From: Legionella fallonii LLAP-10
GTDB taxonomy: Bacteria; Pseudomonadota; Gammaproteobacteria; Legionellales; Legionellaceae
Length of the DNA: 64,000 bases
Direction: 5' to 3'
Assembly (NCBI RefSeq): GCF_000953135.1
Contig: NZ_LN614827.1
Location: forward strand, 711,001 to 775,000
In this document: piece by piece, positions 34,304 through 44,477 of the stretch
How positions within the stretch are numbered: position 1 is the stretch's first letter
How the letters are laid out: the number at the start of each line of letters is the position of its first letter
The notes under the pieces: generated by a model
Database searches by the model: none
What the model saw: the letters and a program-made list of their open reading frames with translations, nothing else
What the model was told of the DNA's origin: nothing
Program-made: the position numbers and the translations under genes

Positions 34304-37087
34304 ATGTCTTTCTCAACAGCCATGGGTCATGCTTTTATTAATAAGGTCAAGGTGTTGCAGCGTTCTTTAAATGAATTAAAAACGAGTAATGATACGGAAG
34401 CCTTGGTTAAGTTTGAAAATCAATTAACCCTGGATGAGATAGAAACGTGCTTTGTAACCTCTTCCTCGGAGGCTTTGAGTGCCAATTTAAGTATTGTGTT
34501 AGCTAAGCGGTGGGAGAGAATACGCGGTTCGATCGCTTCTTATACTGAACAACCATTTAATCCCATTAATCAATTATGTTTAGAATTAGCTCAATCTATT
34601 TCACCGCTACCGCAACAAAAAGATGATTATGACCATTTAGCTAAAGGAGAGGGACCCTATTTTGTCATTATGCCTAGTTTGCGGGCGCATCAAACAGTTT
34701 ACGGTGAAAATATTCATCAATTGCAATTAAATCAATTTGTCTTGTCAGATAATGAAGAGTTATTTATTCCTATAGTTGGCTGTTTGCGACGTGTTGTGGA
34801 GTCCGATCTAGGAGAGGTTCTTCATATTGCTTCGGAACATTATGTTTTCCCTAAGTTAACACCAACTGAGTTGGGGAGAGTTGTTGGGAGCTCTCTTAAA
34901 GTCGAAGAATATTATAATGCAATTCAAGAATTCAATAAAAAAAGGTTTCATGACTTGGGTTTTGGATCTCATTTGACTAAATTAGTTAACGCGTTAAGGG
35001 CTGGGGGGGCTCATGCCCGTGGTGAAGAATTAAACGCCGCGGCTATTGCCAATGAAGGGATAGCTGAATTTGCCCAGTATTGGGACACCTTTTCTGAAGA
35101 AAAAAAAGCATGGTATTGCCAGCAATATCGTGGATTGAAGGATATCCTTGGAAATTTAATGCGGCCTACAGATGCCGAGTACCAAAATGTACAATTCTGT
35201 ATCGAACTCATTGCCGACGATATTGATCCCATCATTGACCAGATGGAAGCCGCAAACTATGAGCTGATAGGACTTAAAGAGCGAATTACTGTATTACAAA
35301 AAGGAGTTATTGATGAGCTAGATAATGTAAAAGATCCATTGAAACATCCAATAACCAATGTGAAGCAACCTAAGGTGCTTAGTCAAATTTTTGCATTAGC
35401 TAAAGAGCGACAAGAGGAGCTATTCCAACATAGGGCTGATAAAAGTGTATTAATGTATGCTTTGGATCATGAGCCTCATGCATTACCTGAGTATCTAGAT
35501 TTGTTAGATGCTGAGGCAAGGGAACAGATTGCTAAAGCAAGATTAAGGTCTGGTGATACCCCTGTGATTACAGCCGCAAAAGAAGGCGCTAATGAAGCGA
35601 TTGCTCCATTATTAACGCTTGGTGTTGATATAGAGGCGGAAGACGTATCATCTAATAGAGCATTGCACTGGGCAGCCAATAACGGTCATGTGAATGTTGT
35701 TCAATTATTATTGCAAAAGGGAGCTCAATTAGATGCTCCTGGCCGTATAAATAATACAGCACTTCACTATGCCATTACTCAGGGTAACGCTGCTGTTGTA
35801 AATGTCTTATTGGAGTGTGATGCTAATATTATGCTCCGAAATTCATTTTATGAGAATGTTCTTGGTCTTGCTATAAAACATCATCCTGAGTTAGTTCCCA
35901 AAATTCTTCTTAAGGCGATTACTTTAATTCCGTCACAGCAGGAAATGCTGTTGCAAACTCTCCAAGAAAGCGAGTTTACCCATTACCCTTATCCCAACGT
36001 ATTATTTTATGCAGCAAGAAAATATCCACAGAGTTTTGAGGCCTTAGTTGCTAAAGCGAAAGAACATAACGATTGTGAAATCATCAACAATATTCTTCGA
36101 ACAGTTGATTTTGATAATAGTACAGCACTTCTCTGCGCTGCTCGAGTAGGGAGTATTGAGGCGGCTCGCACCTTATTGGAGTGGGGGGCTAGCCTTAATG
36201 GAGAGATGGATAGGGAAAAAAATACAGCGTTACATTACGCTGCTCGCATGGGACATGGGCTTCTCGCAGGCTTTTTGTTAGAGAACAAAGCGAATGTTAA
36301 TGCGTTAGATTATCGAAATAACACCGCTCTTCACATTGCTGCAAGAAATGGACATGCCCAGATAGTTGACTCCTTGCTGTCGCTGGATGCCGATATAACT
36401 CTTAAAAATATGTACGGTGAAAACGCTCTGGATCTAGCGGTACAAGGCAGGCATCAAAGAGTAATAGACAAACTGCTGTTAAAGGCAGTGCTTTTAAGTC
36501 CCGAGGAGCAAAAATCCTTGTTAAGTAGAATCAACAACGGCGTTTACGATAACGTCTTGATTTATGCGATGTGCGAGCATCCCACTCTCTTAGAGACTTT
36601 GTTGGAGAAAACGGGTAAAAAAGAGGAGTATCTTGTTGCTCAAGGCAAATTAAAGAGCTTTGTGGATATTGATAAGCATATAGACTTATTTCAATCTAAA
36701 CTTTCCCAAATGAGAATTAAGGCACAACATAATGATAATTATCCGTCAGCGATACAGGAGGTTAAGTCATTAATTAATGCATTGACTGTCGCAAAAGCAG
36801 AATTCCTTTTTAAGGAAATTCCAACAGAGGCAGAAAAAAAATCTCAATTCAAATATACCTGTCTTAAGGCGGCCAGAGAAGCGCGTCCTGTTTTAGAGCA
36901 ACATAGGGAATTAAAAAAAATTATCGCTGCTTTTTTTATTGTAATATTGACTCTTCCGGTTTCTTTACCCCTAATGGCGTTGGGGGTCTTCTCATTGAAA
37001 ACGCAATCAGAACAAAGTTTAAATACATTTGAGAAAGACATAGATTCTCTTCCTGTCGAGGATCCTTCTATAAAAAATTTAAGATAG
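34304..37087 (+). CDS. Large ankyrin-repeat protein, candidate effector (paralogue A)
   Basis: This 927-residue protein is closely related to the one at 38938. Residues 1-410 form a conserved non-ankyrin region with GEGPYFVIMPSLRAHQTVYG. Ankyrin repeats lie at about 415-525 (NRALHWAANNGHVNVVQLLL, NTALHYAITQGNAAVVNVLL) and about 605-715 (NTALHYAARMGHGLLAGFLL, NTALHIAARNGHAQIVDSLL). A single hydrophobic segment at about 870-895 (AAFFIVILTLPVSLPLMALG) precedes a short polar tail. ATG 34304 has GGAGA before it and is preferred to 34283. Ankyrin proteins of this type are common Dot/Icm substrates, and the membrane segment suggests anchoring in a host membrane. Confidence 0.85.
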   Translation: MSFSTAMGHAFINKVKVLQRSLNELKTSNDTEALVKFENQLTLDEIETCFVTSSSEALSANLSIVLAKRWERIRGSIASYTEQPFNPINQLCLELAQSISPLPQQKDDYDHLAKGEGPYFVIMPSLRAHQTVYGENIHQLQLNQFVLSDNEELFIPIVGCLRRVVESDLGEVLHIASEHYVFPKLTPTELGRVVGSSLKVEEYYNAIQEFNKKRFHDLGFGSHLTKLVNALRAGGAHARGEELNAAAIANEGIAEFAQYWDTFSEEKKAWYCQQYRGLKDILGNLMRPTDAEYQNVQFCIELIADDIDPIIDQMEAANYELIGLKERITVLQKGVIDELDNVKDPLKHPITNVKQPKVLSQIFALAKERQEELFQHRADKSVLMYALDHEPHALPEYLDLLDAEAREQIAKARLRSGDTPVITAAKEGANEAIAPLLTLGVDIEAEDVSSNRALHWAANNGHVNVVQLLLQKGAQLDAPGRINNTALHYAITQGNAAVVNVLLECDANIMLRNSFYENVLGLAIKHHPELVPKILLKAITLIPSQQEMLLQTLQESEFTHYPYPNVLFYAARKYPQSFEALVAKAKEHNDCEIINNILRTVDFDNSTALLCAARVGSIEAARTLLEWGASLNGEMDREKNTALHYAARMGHGLLAGFLLENKANVNALDYRNNTALHIAARNGHAQIVDSLLSLDADITLKNMYGENALDLAVQGRHQRVIDKLLLKAVLLSPEEQKSLLSRINNGVYDNVLIYAMCEHPTLLETLLEKTGKKEEYLVAQGKLKSFVDIDKHIDLFQSKLSQMRIKAQHNDNYPSAIQEVKSLINALTVAKAEFLFKEIPTEAEKKSQFKYTCLKAAREARPVLEQHRELKKIIAAFFIVILTLPVSLPLMALGVFSLKTQSEQSLNTFEKDIDSLPVEDPSIKNLR

Positions 37088-37120
37088 CTGAATACATAAT
37101 TGCTTCAATTTAAGGATGTA

Positions 37121-37161
37121 TAGCCTGGATTGGACGAAGTCGTAATCCGTGATTCAGGCTA
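37121..37161. repeat. Palindromic repeat of the TAGCCTGG family
   Basis: TAGCCTGGATT pairs imperfectly with GATTCAGGCTA across about 40 bases. It lies between convergent genes and probably ends transcription. Related copies are at 45102-45133, 55906 and 57639-57778. Confidence 0.6.
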
Positions 37162-37170
37162 CTTCCCATA

Positions 37171-38640
37171 TTACACTTTAGGGCTAATGTCGCTATTTAT
37201 TGTTTCTTCCTGCTCATCTGTTGGAGTTGGTGATTGTTCAGAGGTAGAGAAAAGGGCTGTTACTTGATCATAGCCGAGGATGGGTAAGGCAAGTACCAGC
37301 ATCAAAGCAAGACCAACAACCATTTTACTGAGTAAAATAGGCGCTGAGACAACACCAGCGGTTATTCTGAGAGAGGTATGGACATTCTCTTTCGTAGCAA
37401 CTCGCCATAAATAAGAAGCTAAAACGGGTATTAAAGTCAGATCCAATAATCCAAAAGCAAATAAACCGGTATATTCACTATCAAACTGTTTCCCCATGAT
37501 GAGATGATAGGCCCCTTCAAAGCGAGAATTTAATCTGGAAGAAGGAGAAAACAGTAATCCTAAATGGCGATATCGGTTTTCTTGAATAAACTGCTCTACT
37601 GTTTTTACTTTAAAATCATTTAATTGTGATTGTTGCATCAGTTGAGAACGCACAGTTTTTTCATCTGCATTCATACGAAGTAGAGCGATTGACCGTTCGT
37701 TCGACTCCAAGTCCTCATCAGGAAAAGTATATTCAACTGCGTTGGCTATAAGCTGTCCTAAAATCTTTGAACCTTTTTCATTAGGCTCAATTTGCAATGC
37801 ATGATTGCCTCCGAGAGGACTTAGAGAGGAGGTTGCGTCGGCAAAAACAATTTCGGTATTTTTAGTCGTGGCATATTGTAATACTTCTCTATATAGCTCA
37901 TTCATTGTTTCTTCAACCGCGGTGAAGGGATTTTGTCCTTTTCCTTCCGCTCGTGCAATATGAGAAAATCCTGTGTAAATAAAATAAGGGGTGAATTCTG
38001 TAATAGCAGGGTAGTATTGGGATAAGAGAACGATTCGCTTAAGTTGATGATTATTGTCAATTAATTTATCAATAATTTGTTTATAATCTTCTAATAATTG
38101 TTCTTTTACTTTTTTAAACTCAGTGCGAATTCTTTCTTTGGCACTTTCTGGGGTAATCCGTAAAAGAAGCTGAGGGTAGTTCAGTTGACTTTGCAACGTA
38201 TCCATTAGCGCTTCTCTGTAATTATTTCCTCCAACGCTTAATACCACTACATCAGGACCCCATTGAGTAATAGCCTCAAGTTGGTGAACGGTGTTATTGG
38301 GATGATCAGAATCTGCAGGCAGAACTTTATTGAGTGGGCAATCGGTCATTAAATCAGCAGTGGTAGCGCCATCAACGGCGAAATTGGCTATATCGTATGA
38401 GGAGTCCGGTTTTTCTTTACTCTCTGCAAGTGCAATGGCCGTTTGGTGCGGGACAGTGGCTTTCTCGTGGGGGAGAGTGCCTTTGCTGCCTATCCACGCG
38501 CTATTATCTAGAGTAGAGTCCCCAGCAAATGCAACTTTTGTAGGGGCAGAATTAGAAGTACCTACTATCTTTTTTAATCTACCTGTTGTTTTAGGATATC
38601 CAGAGCCTATTGAGTCAGAAGAATTTTTTACAGATTTCAC
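37171..38640 (-). CDS. SGNH-hydrolase-like protein with C-terminal membrane segments, candidate effector
   Basis: This 489-residue protein has an SGNH/GDSL-like domain without a signal peptide. KVAFAGDSTLDNSAWIG holds the nucleophile Ser, FAVDGATTADL the Gly block, VVVLSVGGNNYREAL the Asn block, and LGGNHALQIEPNEKG a candidate His. The usual D-x-x-H before the end is not clear. Hydrophobic stretches near residues 390-465 (including VVGLALMLVLALPILGY) make it a membrane-anchored enzyme. It lies between the two ankyrin paralogues and points against both. The lack of an export signal and the acidic tail (TPTDEQEETINSD) suggest a Dot/Icm effector with esterase activity, which is inferred. Confidence 0.78.
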   Translation of the reverse strand: MKSVKNSSDSIGSGYPKTTGRLKKIVGTSNSAPTKVAFAGDSTLDNSAWIGSKGTLPHEKATVPHQTAIALAESKEKPDSSYDIANFAVDGATTADLMTDCPLNKVLPADSDHPNNTVHQLEAITQWGPDVVVLSVGGNNYREALMDTLQSQLNYPQLLLRITPESAKERIRTEFKKVKEQLLEDYKQIIDKLIDNNHQLKRIVLLSQYYPAITEFTPYFIYTGFSHIARAEGKGQNPFTAVEETMNELYREVLQYATTKNTEIVFADATSSLSPLGGNHALQIEPNEKGSKILGQLIANAVEYTFPDEDLESNERSIALLRMNADEKTVRSQLMQQSQLNDFKVKTVEQFIQENRYRHLGLLFSPSSRLNSRFEGAYHLIMGKQFDSEYTGLFAFGLLDLTLIPVLASYLWRVATKENVHTSLRITAGVVSAPILLSKMVVGLALMLVLALPILGYDQVTALFSTSEQSPTPTDEQEETINSDISPKV

Positions 38641-38937
38641 TTTTAGATAACCACGAATGAAAAAAAATGAAGCATTTTGTATTGTACGAACCTCCTTGTC
38701 AATCTTTAAATAGATGTTTACTTAGAGGCTGGGCCTATATTAGCATAAATTGATATGAGAAATTCCTTATTTAAATCTATTTACTTTTAGAAACATTCTA
38801 ATTGATTATTAAGCATGGCATAACAAATAGTACTTTCTAAATTTTTAATGATTTCTTAGGATAAATAAAAGAATTAATTTTTTAACCCGGATGCTGTGGC
38901 GTTGTGGCTATCGCATTATTTTATTTTGAGGTTTCTC
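38641..38937. other. Divergent intergenic region between SGNH gene and ankyrin paralogue B
   Basis: About 300 bases hold the promoters of two divergent genes. TTAAT at 38845 and TTAGG at 38856 have the 11-base spacing of a PmrA box, but the second half is degenerate and no -10 follows at the expected distance. No other feature was seen. Confidence 0.4.
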
Positions 38938-41685
38938 ATGCCTGTTTCATTCAGCGTAATTCAAGAGTGCATGGAACATGTAAAAACAATACGACAACTT
39001 CTTAATCAATCATCGCCTCATAGTAATACTGAAGTTTTGGTTCAATTTGAAAACCAGTTGACCCTTGCTGAAATAGAACTCTGTTTTTCAACTTCTTCCC
39101 CAGATAAATTATGTGCAAATTTAGCTATATTATTAGCTAATCGCTGGGAAAGAATACGCCATTCAACCGCTTCTTATACTCGGCAACCTTTTAATAAAGT
39201 GAACCAACTCTGTTTGACATTAGCTCATCTTGTTTCTCCTCTCCCTAAAAATCGAGAAGACTACGATAAATTACGGCAGGGAGAAGGGCCTTATTTTGTC
39301 ATCATGCCAAGTCTAAAAGCTTATGAAACGGTTTATTATGATAATATTCATCAACTTAAATTACATGAATTTGTTTTATCTGATGACGAACAAATATTTA
39401 TTCCAATAGAGGAGTGTTTAAATTATGCGATAGAATCGAATAGCGGTGAGTTGACTCATCTTGTAAGCACTACGGACCGTTATCCTAAGTTATCACCAAG
39501 TGAATTAGATCGCGTTATTCATCATTTTCCTCAGGTTGCAAATTATTATAAGGTCATTGATAGCTTTAATCAGAAAAGACTCCATGATTCAAATTTTGGA
39601 GCTCAACTGGCTAAATTAACTAGTGCTTTAAGGGCCGGAGGGGTGCATGGGAGCGGCGAAGAGTATGATCCTGCTGCAGTCGCGAATGAAGGAATTAGCG
39701 AATTCGCTGAGTATTGGAATTCATTTCCCGAAGAAAAGAAGCAATGGTATTACGATGAATATCTAAACTTAAAAGATACTCTCGGACGTTTAATGCGGCC
39801 TACAGAGACGCAGTATCATAATATACGTTATTGTATTGAGCTTGTTGCAAACCACCTTGACCCCATCATTGAGCAATTTAAAGCAACAGAATTCGCTATT
39901 GTCAGACTTCGGGAACAAATAGTTGCTCAACAACAGGCAGTTAGAGAGAAGATGAAGTCTGCCGATTTCTCGATTTTACTCGATGAGAGTAAGCTGACTC
40001 AGCCAAGAGTCTTGCGTCAAATTTTTCAATTAAATGCAGAACAACAAACCGAATTATTTAAATACACTTCAACTGAAAATGCATTGAGATATGCTTTGGA
40101 ATATGAGCCTCTGGCATTACCTGAATACATTGATCTTTTAGGTGATGATGCGAAAAAAGACATGATTGTTGCTCGATTTAAAAGTAATGAATCTGCATTA
40201 ATTATTGCCGCGAAACAAGGGGCTAAAATGTCTATTAGCTTATTATTACAGTACGGCGCAGACATAGCTGCTAGAGATGTGAATGAAAGTAACGCACTTC
40301 ACTGGGCTGCGAATAATGGACATAGTGAAGTAGTTCGTTATTTATTGGAGCATCACGCAGAAATAGAGCTTGAAGAGCATCACGGTGACACGGCGCTTAA
40401 TTTGGCTGTAATTCATGGAAACAGCTCTGCCGTGGCCGTCCTGCTTGAATATGATGCTAATTTAGATGCGCGCAATTTCAATGGGAATAATTCGCTTGAT
40501 TTGGCTATAAAACTTCAGCCAGAACTAATTGAGCAGTTACTTCTTAAAGCCATTATGTTAAGCCCGGAAGCACAAAGGTCTCTTTTAAGAGAGATTAATG
40601 GAGGTGTTTATCCAAATGTGTTGTTCTATGCGGAGGAGCACTGTCCTCAGAGCTTTAATTCTTTAGCTGCTGTATTGAAAAAACAAAATAATCTTAGTCT
40701 GATTAAAAACATGTTATGTGCAAAGAGCCGATATGGTAAAACAGCCCTGATAGCCGCTGCTGCAGTTGGAAGTCTTGAGGCTGTTCAGACTTTTTGGCAA
40801 CTGGGAGCGGATATTAAAGAGCGAGATTTCAATAATAGAACGGCATTACATTGGGGGGCTTATAAGGGAGAGCCTCAAATCGTGGAGTTTTTAGTGGAGC
40901 AAGGTAGTGATATAGAGGCACAAGACGAGAAAAAAAATACGGCCCTTCTTATTGCCGTAATGCAAGGTAAGCAATCTGTGGTAGATTCTTTACTAGCCCA
41001 TGATGCTGATGTGACTATTCGTAATGCTCGCGGAGAAAATGCTCTCGATCTCGCTATAAGACAAAGAAAATCGCAGTTAATAGAAACGCTGTTATTAAAA
41101 GCAGTAACTTTAAGCTCTGCGGAGCAAAAGTCATTTTTAAGCAGGGTGGACGGGGGAATTTATGATAATGTGTTCATTTATGCAATGTGCAAATATCCCG
41201 ATCTTTTACCTTCTTTGCTTAATCAAGTTAATAAAATGGCAGAATATCAGGCCCATCAGATAGAGCTAAGTAATTATCTTAACATTGATGCTCATCTGGA
41301 TGTGTTTTCTTCTAAACGATACAACATGAAAATAAAGCAACAACGAAACGAACATTATATTTCAGCGGTGGAAGCAGTCGATGTTTTGATAAGCAAATTG
41401 ACTTTAGCAAAAGCTGAATTCTTATTTCAAGAAGGAGTTAGTTGGGATTTAAGAAAAAGTGTATTGAAGCAAAAAAGTATCGATGCGGTTACAGATGCTC
41501 GCCCTGTTTTAGAGCAATATAGGGAGTGGCAAAAAGTGATTGCTGCTTTTTTTATTATATTGCTTACTCTTCCCGTTTCATTACCGCTTATTGTATTCGG
41601 ATTTTTTCCTGTGCATACCCAATCAGCACAGGCGCTCAATAAACTTGAAAAAGAAATTAATTCACTACCGATTTTGAGCACTTAG
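38938..41685 (+). CDS. Large ankyrin-repeat protein, candidate effector (paralogue B)
   Basis: This 915-residue paralogue matches the protein at 34304 along its whole length. Shared parts include the N-terminal region (GEGPYFVIMPSLKAYETVY), ankyrin repeats at about 415-525 (NALHWAANNGHSEVVRYLL) and 600-705 (RTALHWGAYKGEPQIVEFLV), the segment LSRVDGGIYDNVFIYAMC, and the C-terminal hydrophobic helix at about 868-890 (AAFFIILLTLPVSLPLIVFG). The two differ at many positions, so the duplication is old. ATG 38938 has TGAGG before it. The frame opening at 38896 is upstream of that site. Confidence 0.85.
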   Translation: MPVSFSVIQECMEHVKTIRQLLNQSSPHSNTEVLVQFENQLTLAEIELCFSTSSPDKLCANLAILLANRWERIRHSTASYTRQPFNKVNQLCLTLAHLVSPLPKNREDYDKLRQGEGPYFVIMPSLKAYETVYYDNIHQLKLHEFVLSDDEQIFIPIEECLNYAIESNSGELTHLVSTTDRYPKLSPSELDRVIHHFPQVANYYKVIDSFNQKRLHDSNFGAQLAKLTSALRAGGVHGSGEEYDPAAVANEGISEFAEYWNSFPEEKKQWYYDEYLNLKDTLGRLMRPTETQYHNIRYCIELVANHLDPIIEQFKATEFAIVRLREQIVAQQQAVREKMKSADFSILLDESKLTQPRVLRQIFQLNAEQQTELFKYTSTENALRYALEYEPLALPEYIDLLGDDAKKDMIVARFKSNESALIIAAKQGAKMSISLLLQYGADIAARDVNESNALHWAANNGHSEVVRYLLEHHAEIELEEHHGDTALNLAVIHGNSSAVAVLLEYDANLDARNFNGNNSLDLAIKLQPELIEQLLLKAIMLSPEAQRSLLREINGGVYPNVLFYAEEHCPQSFNSLAAVLKKQNNLSLIKNMLCAKSRYGKTALIAAAAVGSLEAVQTFWQLGADIKERDFNNRTALHWGAYKGEPQIVEFLVEQGSDIEAQDEKKNTALLIAVMQGKQSVVDSLLAHDADVTIRNARGENALDLAIRQRKSQLIETLLLKAVTLSSAEQKSFLSRVDGGIYDNVFIYAMCKYPDLLPSLLNQVNKMAEYQAHQIELSNYLNIDAHLDVFSSKRYNMKIKQQRNEHYISAVEAVDVLISKLTLAKAEFLFQEGVSWDLRKSVLKQKSIDAVTDARPVLEQYREWQKVIAAFFIILLTLPVSLPLIVFGFFPVHTQSAQALNKLEKEINSLPILST

Positions 41686-41809
41686 GTTTAATTAATTACG
41701 AACATTACTGATTTACCGACTATAATATGAAACAAGAATAATAAATGTGCAGTATAACACTAATGATTTTATGGATATTAATCAGTAATTATTATGCAAG
41801 GAGCTAACG

Positions 41810-42133
41810 ATGAACAAATCAATTGTAACCATTGTATCTTTTACTTTAGGCGCAACTCTTACTTTTAGTGCATGGGCAGATATCAGCGCAACGGCTGGAT
41901 CTAAGCCAACTACTACTACACCAACTCCAGGTGCTGCTCTCATGAATAGTCGACATCCTTGTCATGCAATCCAAAAAGCATGTCAGGCTGCTGGCTTTTC
42001 TAAAGGCGACAAAACAGGAAAAGGTTTATTTCTCCATTGCTTTAAGCCTATTTTAGCAGGTCAAACTGTTACTGGAGTTACAATAGATTCTTCAGTGGTT
42101 CAAGCTTGCCAGCAAAAACAGAAGAGCCGATAG
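41810..42133 (+). CDS. Small exported cysteine-containing protein
   Basis: This 107-residue protein has a signal peptide (MNKSIVTIVSFTLGATLTFSAWA), a Thr/Pro linker (KPTTTTPTPGA) and a compact C-terminal part with four cysteines (PCHAIQKACQAAGF, LHCFKPI, VVQACQQ), likely two disulfides in the periplasm. ATG 41810 follows AAGGAG. The family is not recognised and the function is unknown. The sugar isomerase gene follows about 55 bases later. Confidence 0.75.
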   Translation: MNKSIVTIVSFTLGATLTFSAWADISATAGSKPTTTTPTPGAALMNSRHPCHAIQKACQAAGFSKGDKTGKGLFLHCFKPILAGQTVTGVTIDSSVVQACQQKQKSR

Positions 42134-42188
42134 AGATATTTTTTATAGTATGAGTCATTTAATTAGAAAAGATGGGGTAAAGTGAATA

Positions 42189-42638
42189 ATGAAAATTGCC
42201 GTATGTAGTGATGAGCTTTACCCTGTTAATGAATTTGTTGTGAAAGAGCTTGAGCGCTTAGGGCATCAAGTCATTTTATTTGGTGCGCTACACTCTAGAA
42301 ATAATGAATCTTGGATACAGGTGGCGCAAGAGGCTGCTGAATCCATTCATCAACGAGTCTGTGACGAAGGTATCTTTTTTTGTTGGACAGGGACGGGTGT
42401 TTCTATTGTAGCTAATAAAACTCCAGGAATCCGGGCCGCTTTATGTACTGATGCTCAAACCGCCCGTGGAGCTCGTGTATGGAATAGGGCTAATGTTTTA
42501 GCTTTATCTAACCGTCTTCTTACTCAAGATTTGGCTAAGGAAATTTTGAGTGCTTGGTTTGAATCTGTAGATGATGACAATGATGTTATTGATAAGATTA
42601 GGGCTATAGAAAGAGCGAACATATCACGAGATATTTAG
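42189..42638 (+). CDS. RpiB/LacAB-family sugar-phosphate isomerase
   Basis: This 149-residue enzyme belongs to the ribose-5-phosphate isomerase B family. FCWTGTGVSIVANKTPGIRAALC contains the active-site Cys and the anion-binding loop (residues 59-81), and RVWNRANVLALSNR is the conserved substrate region. The normal N-terminal GSDHAG motif reads CSDELYPVNEF here, so the base residue region is altered and the true substrate may differ from ribose 5-phosphate. It lies just after the small exported protein, possibly in one transcript. Confidence 0.82.
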   Translation: MKIAVCSDELYPVNEFVVKELERLGHQVILFGALHSRNNESWIQVAQEAAESIHQRVCDEGIFFCWTGTGVSIVANKTPGIRAALCTDAQTARGARVWNRANVLALSNRLLTQDLAKEILSAWFESVDDDNDVIDKIRAIERANISRDI

Positions 42639-42780
42639 GTTGGGTCATGGCCTTATTCCTAACTCTCAAGGCCAGAAGAGTTGGCTGATATTATTTTATT
42701 CTGCTGGAAGTCACCACAATATATCTGTATTCAGGATATAGTGGTTATGTCCTCCGATTGTGATTTTTAGTAGTCTTACT

Positions 42781-43560
42781 TTAGAGCGTGTTTAGGTGAC
42801 TAACTTGTTGCTCGGATTGTGTTGGAGCTTCTAATGTCGGTTTTAACGATTTTAGCCTCTTAATCGGTCTCATATTGTTTCTTTCATCTACCCCATTATC
42901 TCGAGCTTCTTCTTGCATGGTACTCTTTGGCGCATCTGTGGGTTTAAAAATGGAGCTGTTTATTAAATATTTATTTGACCGTTTATTATTTTTTGGTACG
43001 GGGGGTGTCAATTTTTCTGGGGTAAACGATACCTTTTTTGTAATAATAGATTGTGCAAAGGGTAGAGTGGCTTCATATGAATTATGCGCCATCGGTTTAA
43101 AGCCAAAACTTTCATAAAAGACTTTACCAGCGTTGGATGATATGAGTGATATAGAGGTAATGCTTAACTCACAGCACACATCGTGTAATGCTAACATTAA
43201 CATCGATCCCATTTTTTGATTACGATATTTTTTGTCTACGGCTAAAGAAATCAATGTTACAGTGTTCTCTTCTAAATCCACATTTACTGTAATACAGCCC
43301 TGTACTATTCCGTTTTTTAGGCAAGCAATACACAGTGTATTATCCTCACTATAAAGAATTTGACTTGGCTTATATTCCTCGGCTTCTTTTTCGGGAAAGG
43401 TTTCTTCAATTAATAGATCCATTTCTTCTAATAGATCCTGTTGTTCATCATTCACTATTTGAAGTTTAAATCCTGATGTTGCAACTAGTTCTTTTAATGG
43501 CTCTGATAGCAGCGTTTTTAATTTAACTTCTTTGTTAACAATTTCGGATAAAGTAGTCAT
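42781..43560 (-). CDS. GNAT-family N-acetyltransferase with long polar tail
   Basis: This 259-residue protein has a GNAT domain in residues 1-170. VQGCITVNVDL and TLISLAVDKKYRNQKMGSML form the acetyl-CoA-binding strand and loop, and GKVFYESFGFKPM is the C-terminal motif. The last 90 residues are basic and unstructured (PPVPKNNKRSNKYL, ERNNMRPIKRLKSLKP), which is not part of the enzyme fold. Such a tail could carry a secretion signal or bind nucleic acid. The acceptor is unknown. Confidence 0.78.
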   Translation of the reverse strand: MTTLSEIVNKEVKLKTLLSEPLKELVATSGFKLQIVNDEQQDLLEEMDLLIEETFPEKEAEEYKPSQILYSEDNTLCIACLKNGIVQGCITVNVDLEENTVTLISLAVDKKYRNQKMGSMLMLALHDVCCELSITSISLISSNAGKVFYESFGFKPMAHNSYEATLPFAQSIITKKVSFTPEKLTPPVPKNNKRSNKYLINSSIFKPTDAPKSTMQEEARDNGVDERNNMRPIKRLKSLKPTLEAPTQSEQQVSHLNTL

Positions 43561-43888
43561 CTGTTTTCCGCGTGATTAGTCATACAAAATGGACTGTTAT
43601 TATACACTATTTGGCTTAAATAAGATCATTATGTGTTAAAAAATAAAAAGCGAGGGATGGATAACTAATTTTTTCTTATAATCATCGGGGAATCTACCTT
43701 ATTTACTCCTAAATCCGAAGCCGATGAGGCAAAATGCCTAAGCCAGGCGCTAATTAATGACACAATAATAACAAGAGTATGCGAAGACATTCAGTAACCA
43801 AGAAACATATTCTGGTTTTCTCAGATTTTATTTCCTAATATAGTCCATATGGATAGAATTTTTCATTGATTAAATGTTAAGGAGTCTC
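43561..43888. other. Intergenic region, nothing recognised
   Basis: About 330 bases between divergent genes. I saw no repeat, hairpin or small gene, only AT-rich promoter-like sequence and an AAGGAG ribosome site at 43879 for the next gene. Confidence 0.4.
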
Positions 43889-44284
43889 ATGCCACAAATT
43901 TCCCTTCGAATATCAAAAAATATTGATATAGTCCAATTGGATTTTAATGAGTTATTTGCAGCCATTCATGATGTGCTTCGCGAAGCGCCTAATGTTGATG
44001 TGAGTACCTGTCAAAGTGGAGTCATTCACGAAGATTTTTCATATATTGGTTTGGGAGAGGATAAAAGAACCAAAGTGTATCTCGAATTGTATTGGGTTGA
44101 AACGGAACAGCGAGTAGCAATAAAAAAACAATTAGCATTGCAGTTAATGAAAATATTGGAAGATTACATAGTTCCTGAGGTGGAACAACAAAAATTAATT
44201 TGTATTCCTCGAGTGCGAATTGCTAATTTTGGAGTTCTTGATCAGGATTATTATATTAGCCAGCGTACTCCAGCTGTTTCTTAA
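43889..44284 (+). CDS. Tautomerase-superfamily-like protein (DUF1904-like)
   Basis: This 131-residue protein starts MPQISLRIS at ATG 43889, which has AAGGAG at the right distance. The frame opening at 43874 is rejected. Cleavage of Met would expose Pro at position 1, the catalytic base of the tautomerase/MIF superfamily, and the beta-alpha-beta pattern fits. TKVYLELYWVE and the strand CIPRVRIANFGVLDQDYYI resemble DUF1904. The substrate is unknown, and the family call is moderate. Confidence 0.65.
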   Translation: MPQISLRISKNIDIVQLDFNELFAAIHDVLREAPNVDVSTCQSGVIHEDFSYIGLGEDKRTKVYLELYWVETEQRVAIKKQLALQLMKILEDYIVPEVEQQKLICIPRVRIANFGVLDQDYYISQRTPAVS

Positions 44285-44477
44285 GAGCCTGCTTGTCCAT
44301 TGACTGGTTTGTTTTTTCACAATTAGTTCTGTATTTGGTCTTTGTGCGGGGCAGTGTAATCAGGGCTTATCCTTTAAAAAGGAGAATGGAGAAGAGACTA
44401 TGCTAAGAGAGTAAAACTGGATAAAAATTGATAAGAGGCTATATTTTATACAGGGTTAGGATGAAAAAGGAAGCGCT

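Noticed and set aside
38845..38860. PmrA-type box before ankyrin paralogue B
   Set aside because: The 11-base spacing is right, but the second half-site is TTAGG and no -10 box lies at the distance shared by the other five.
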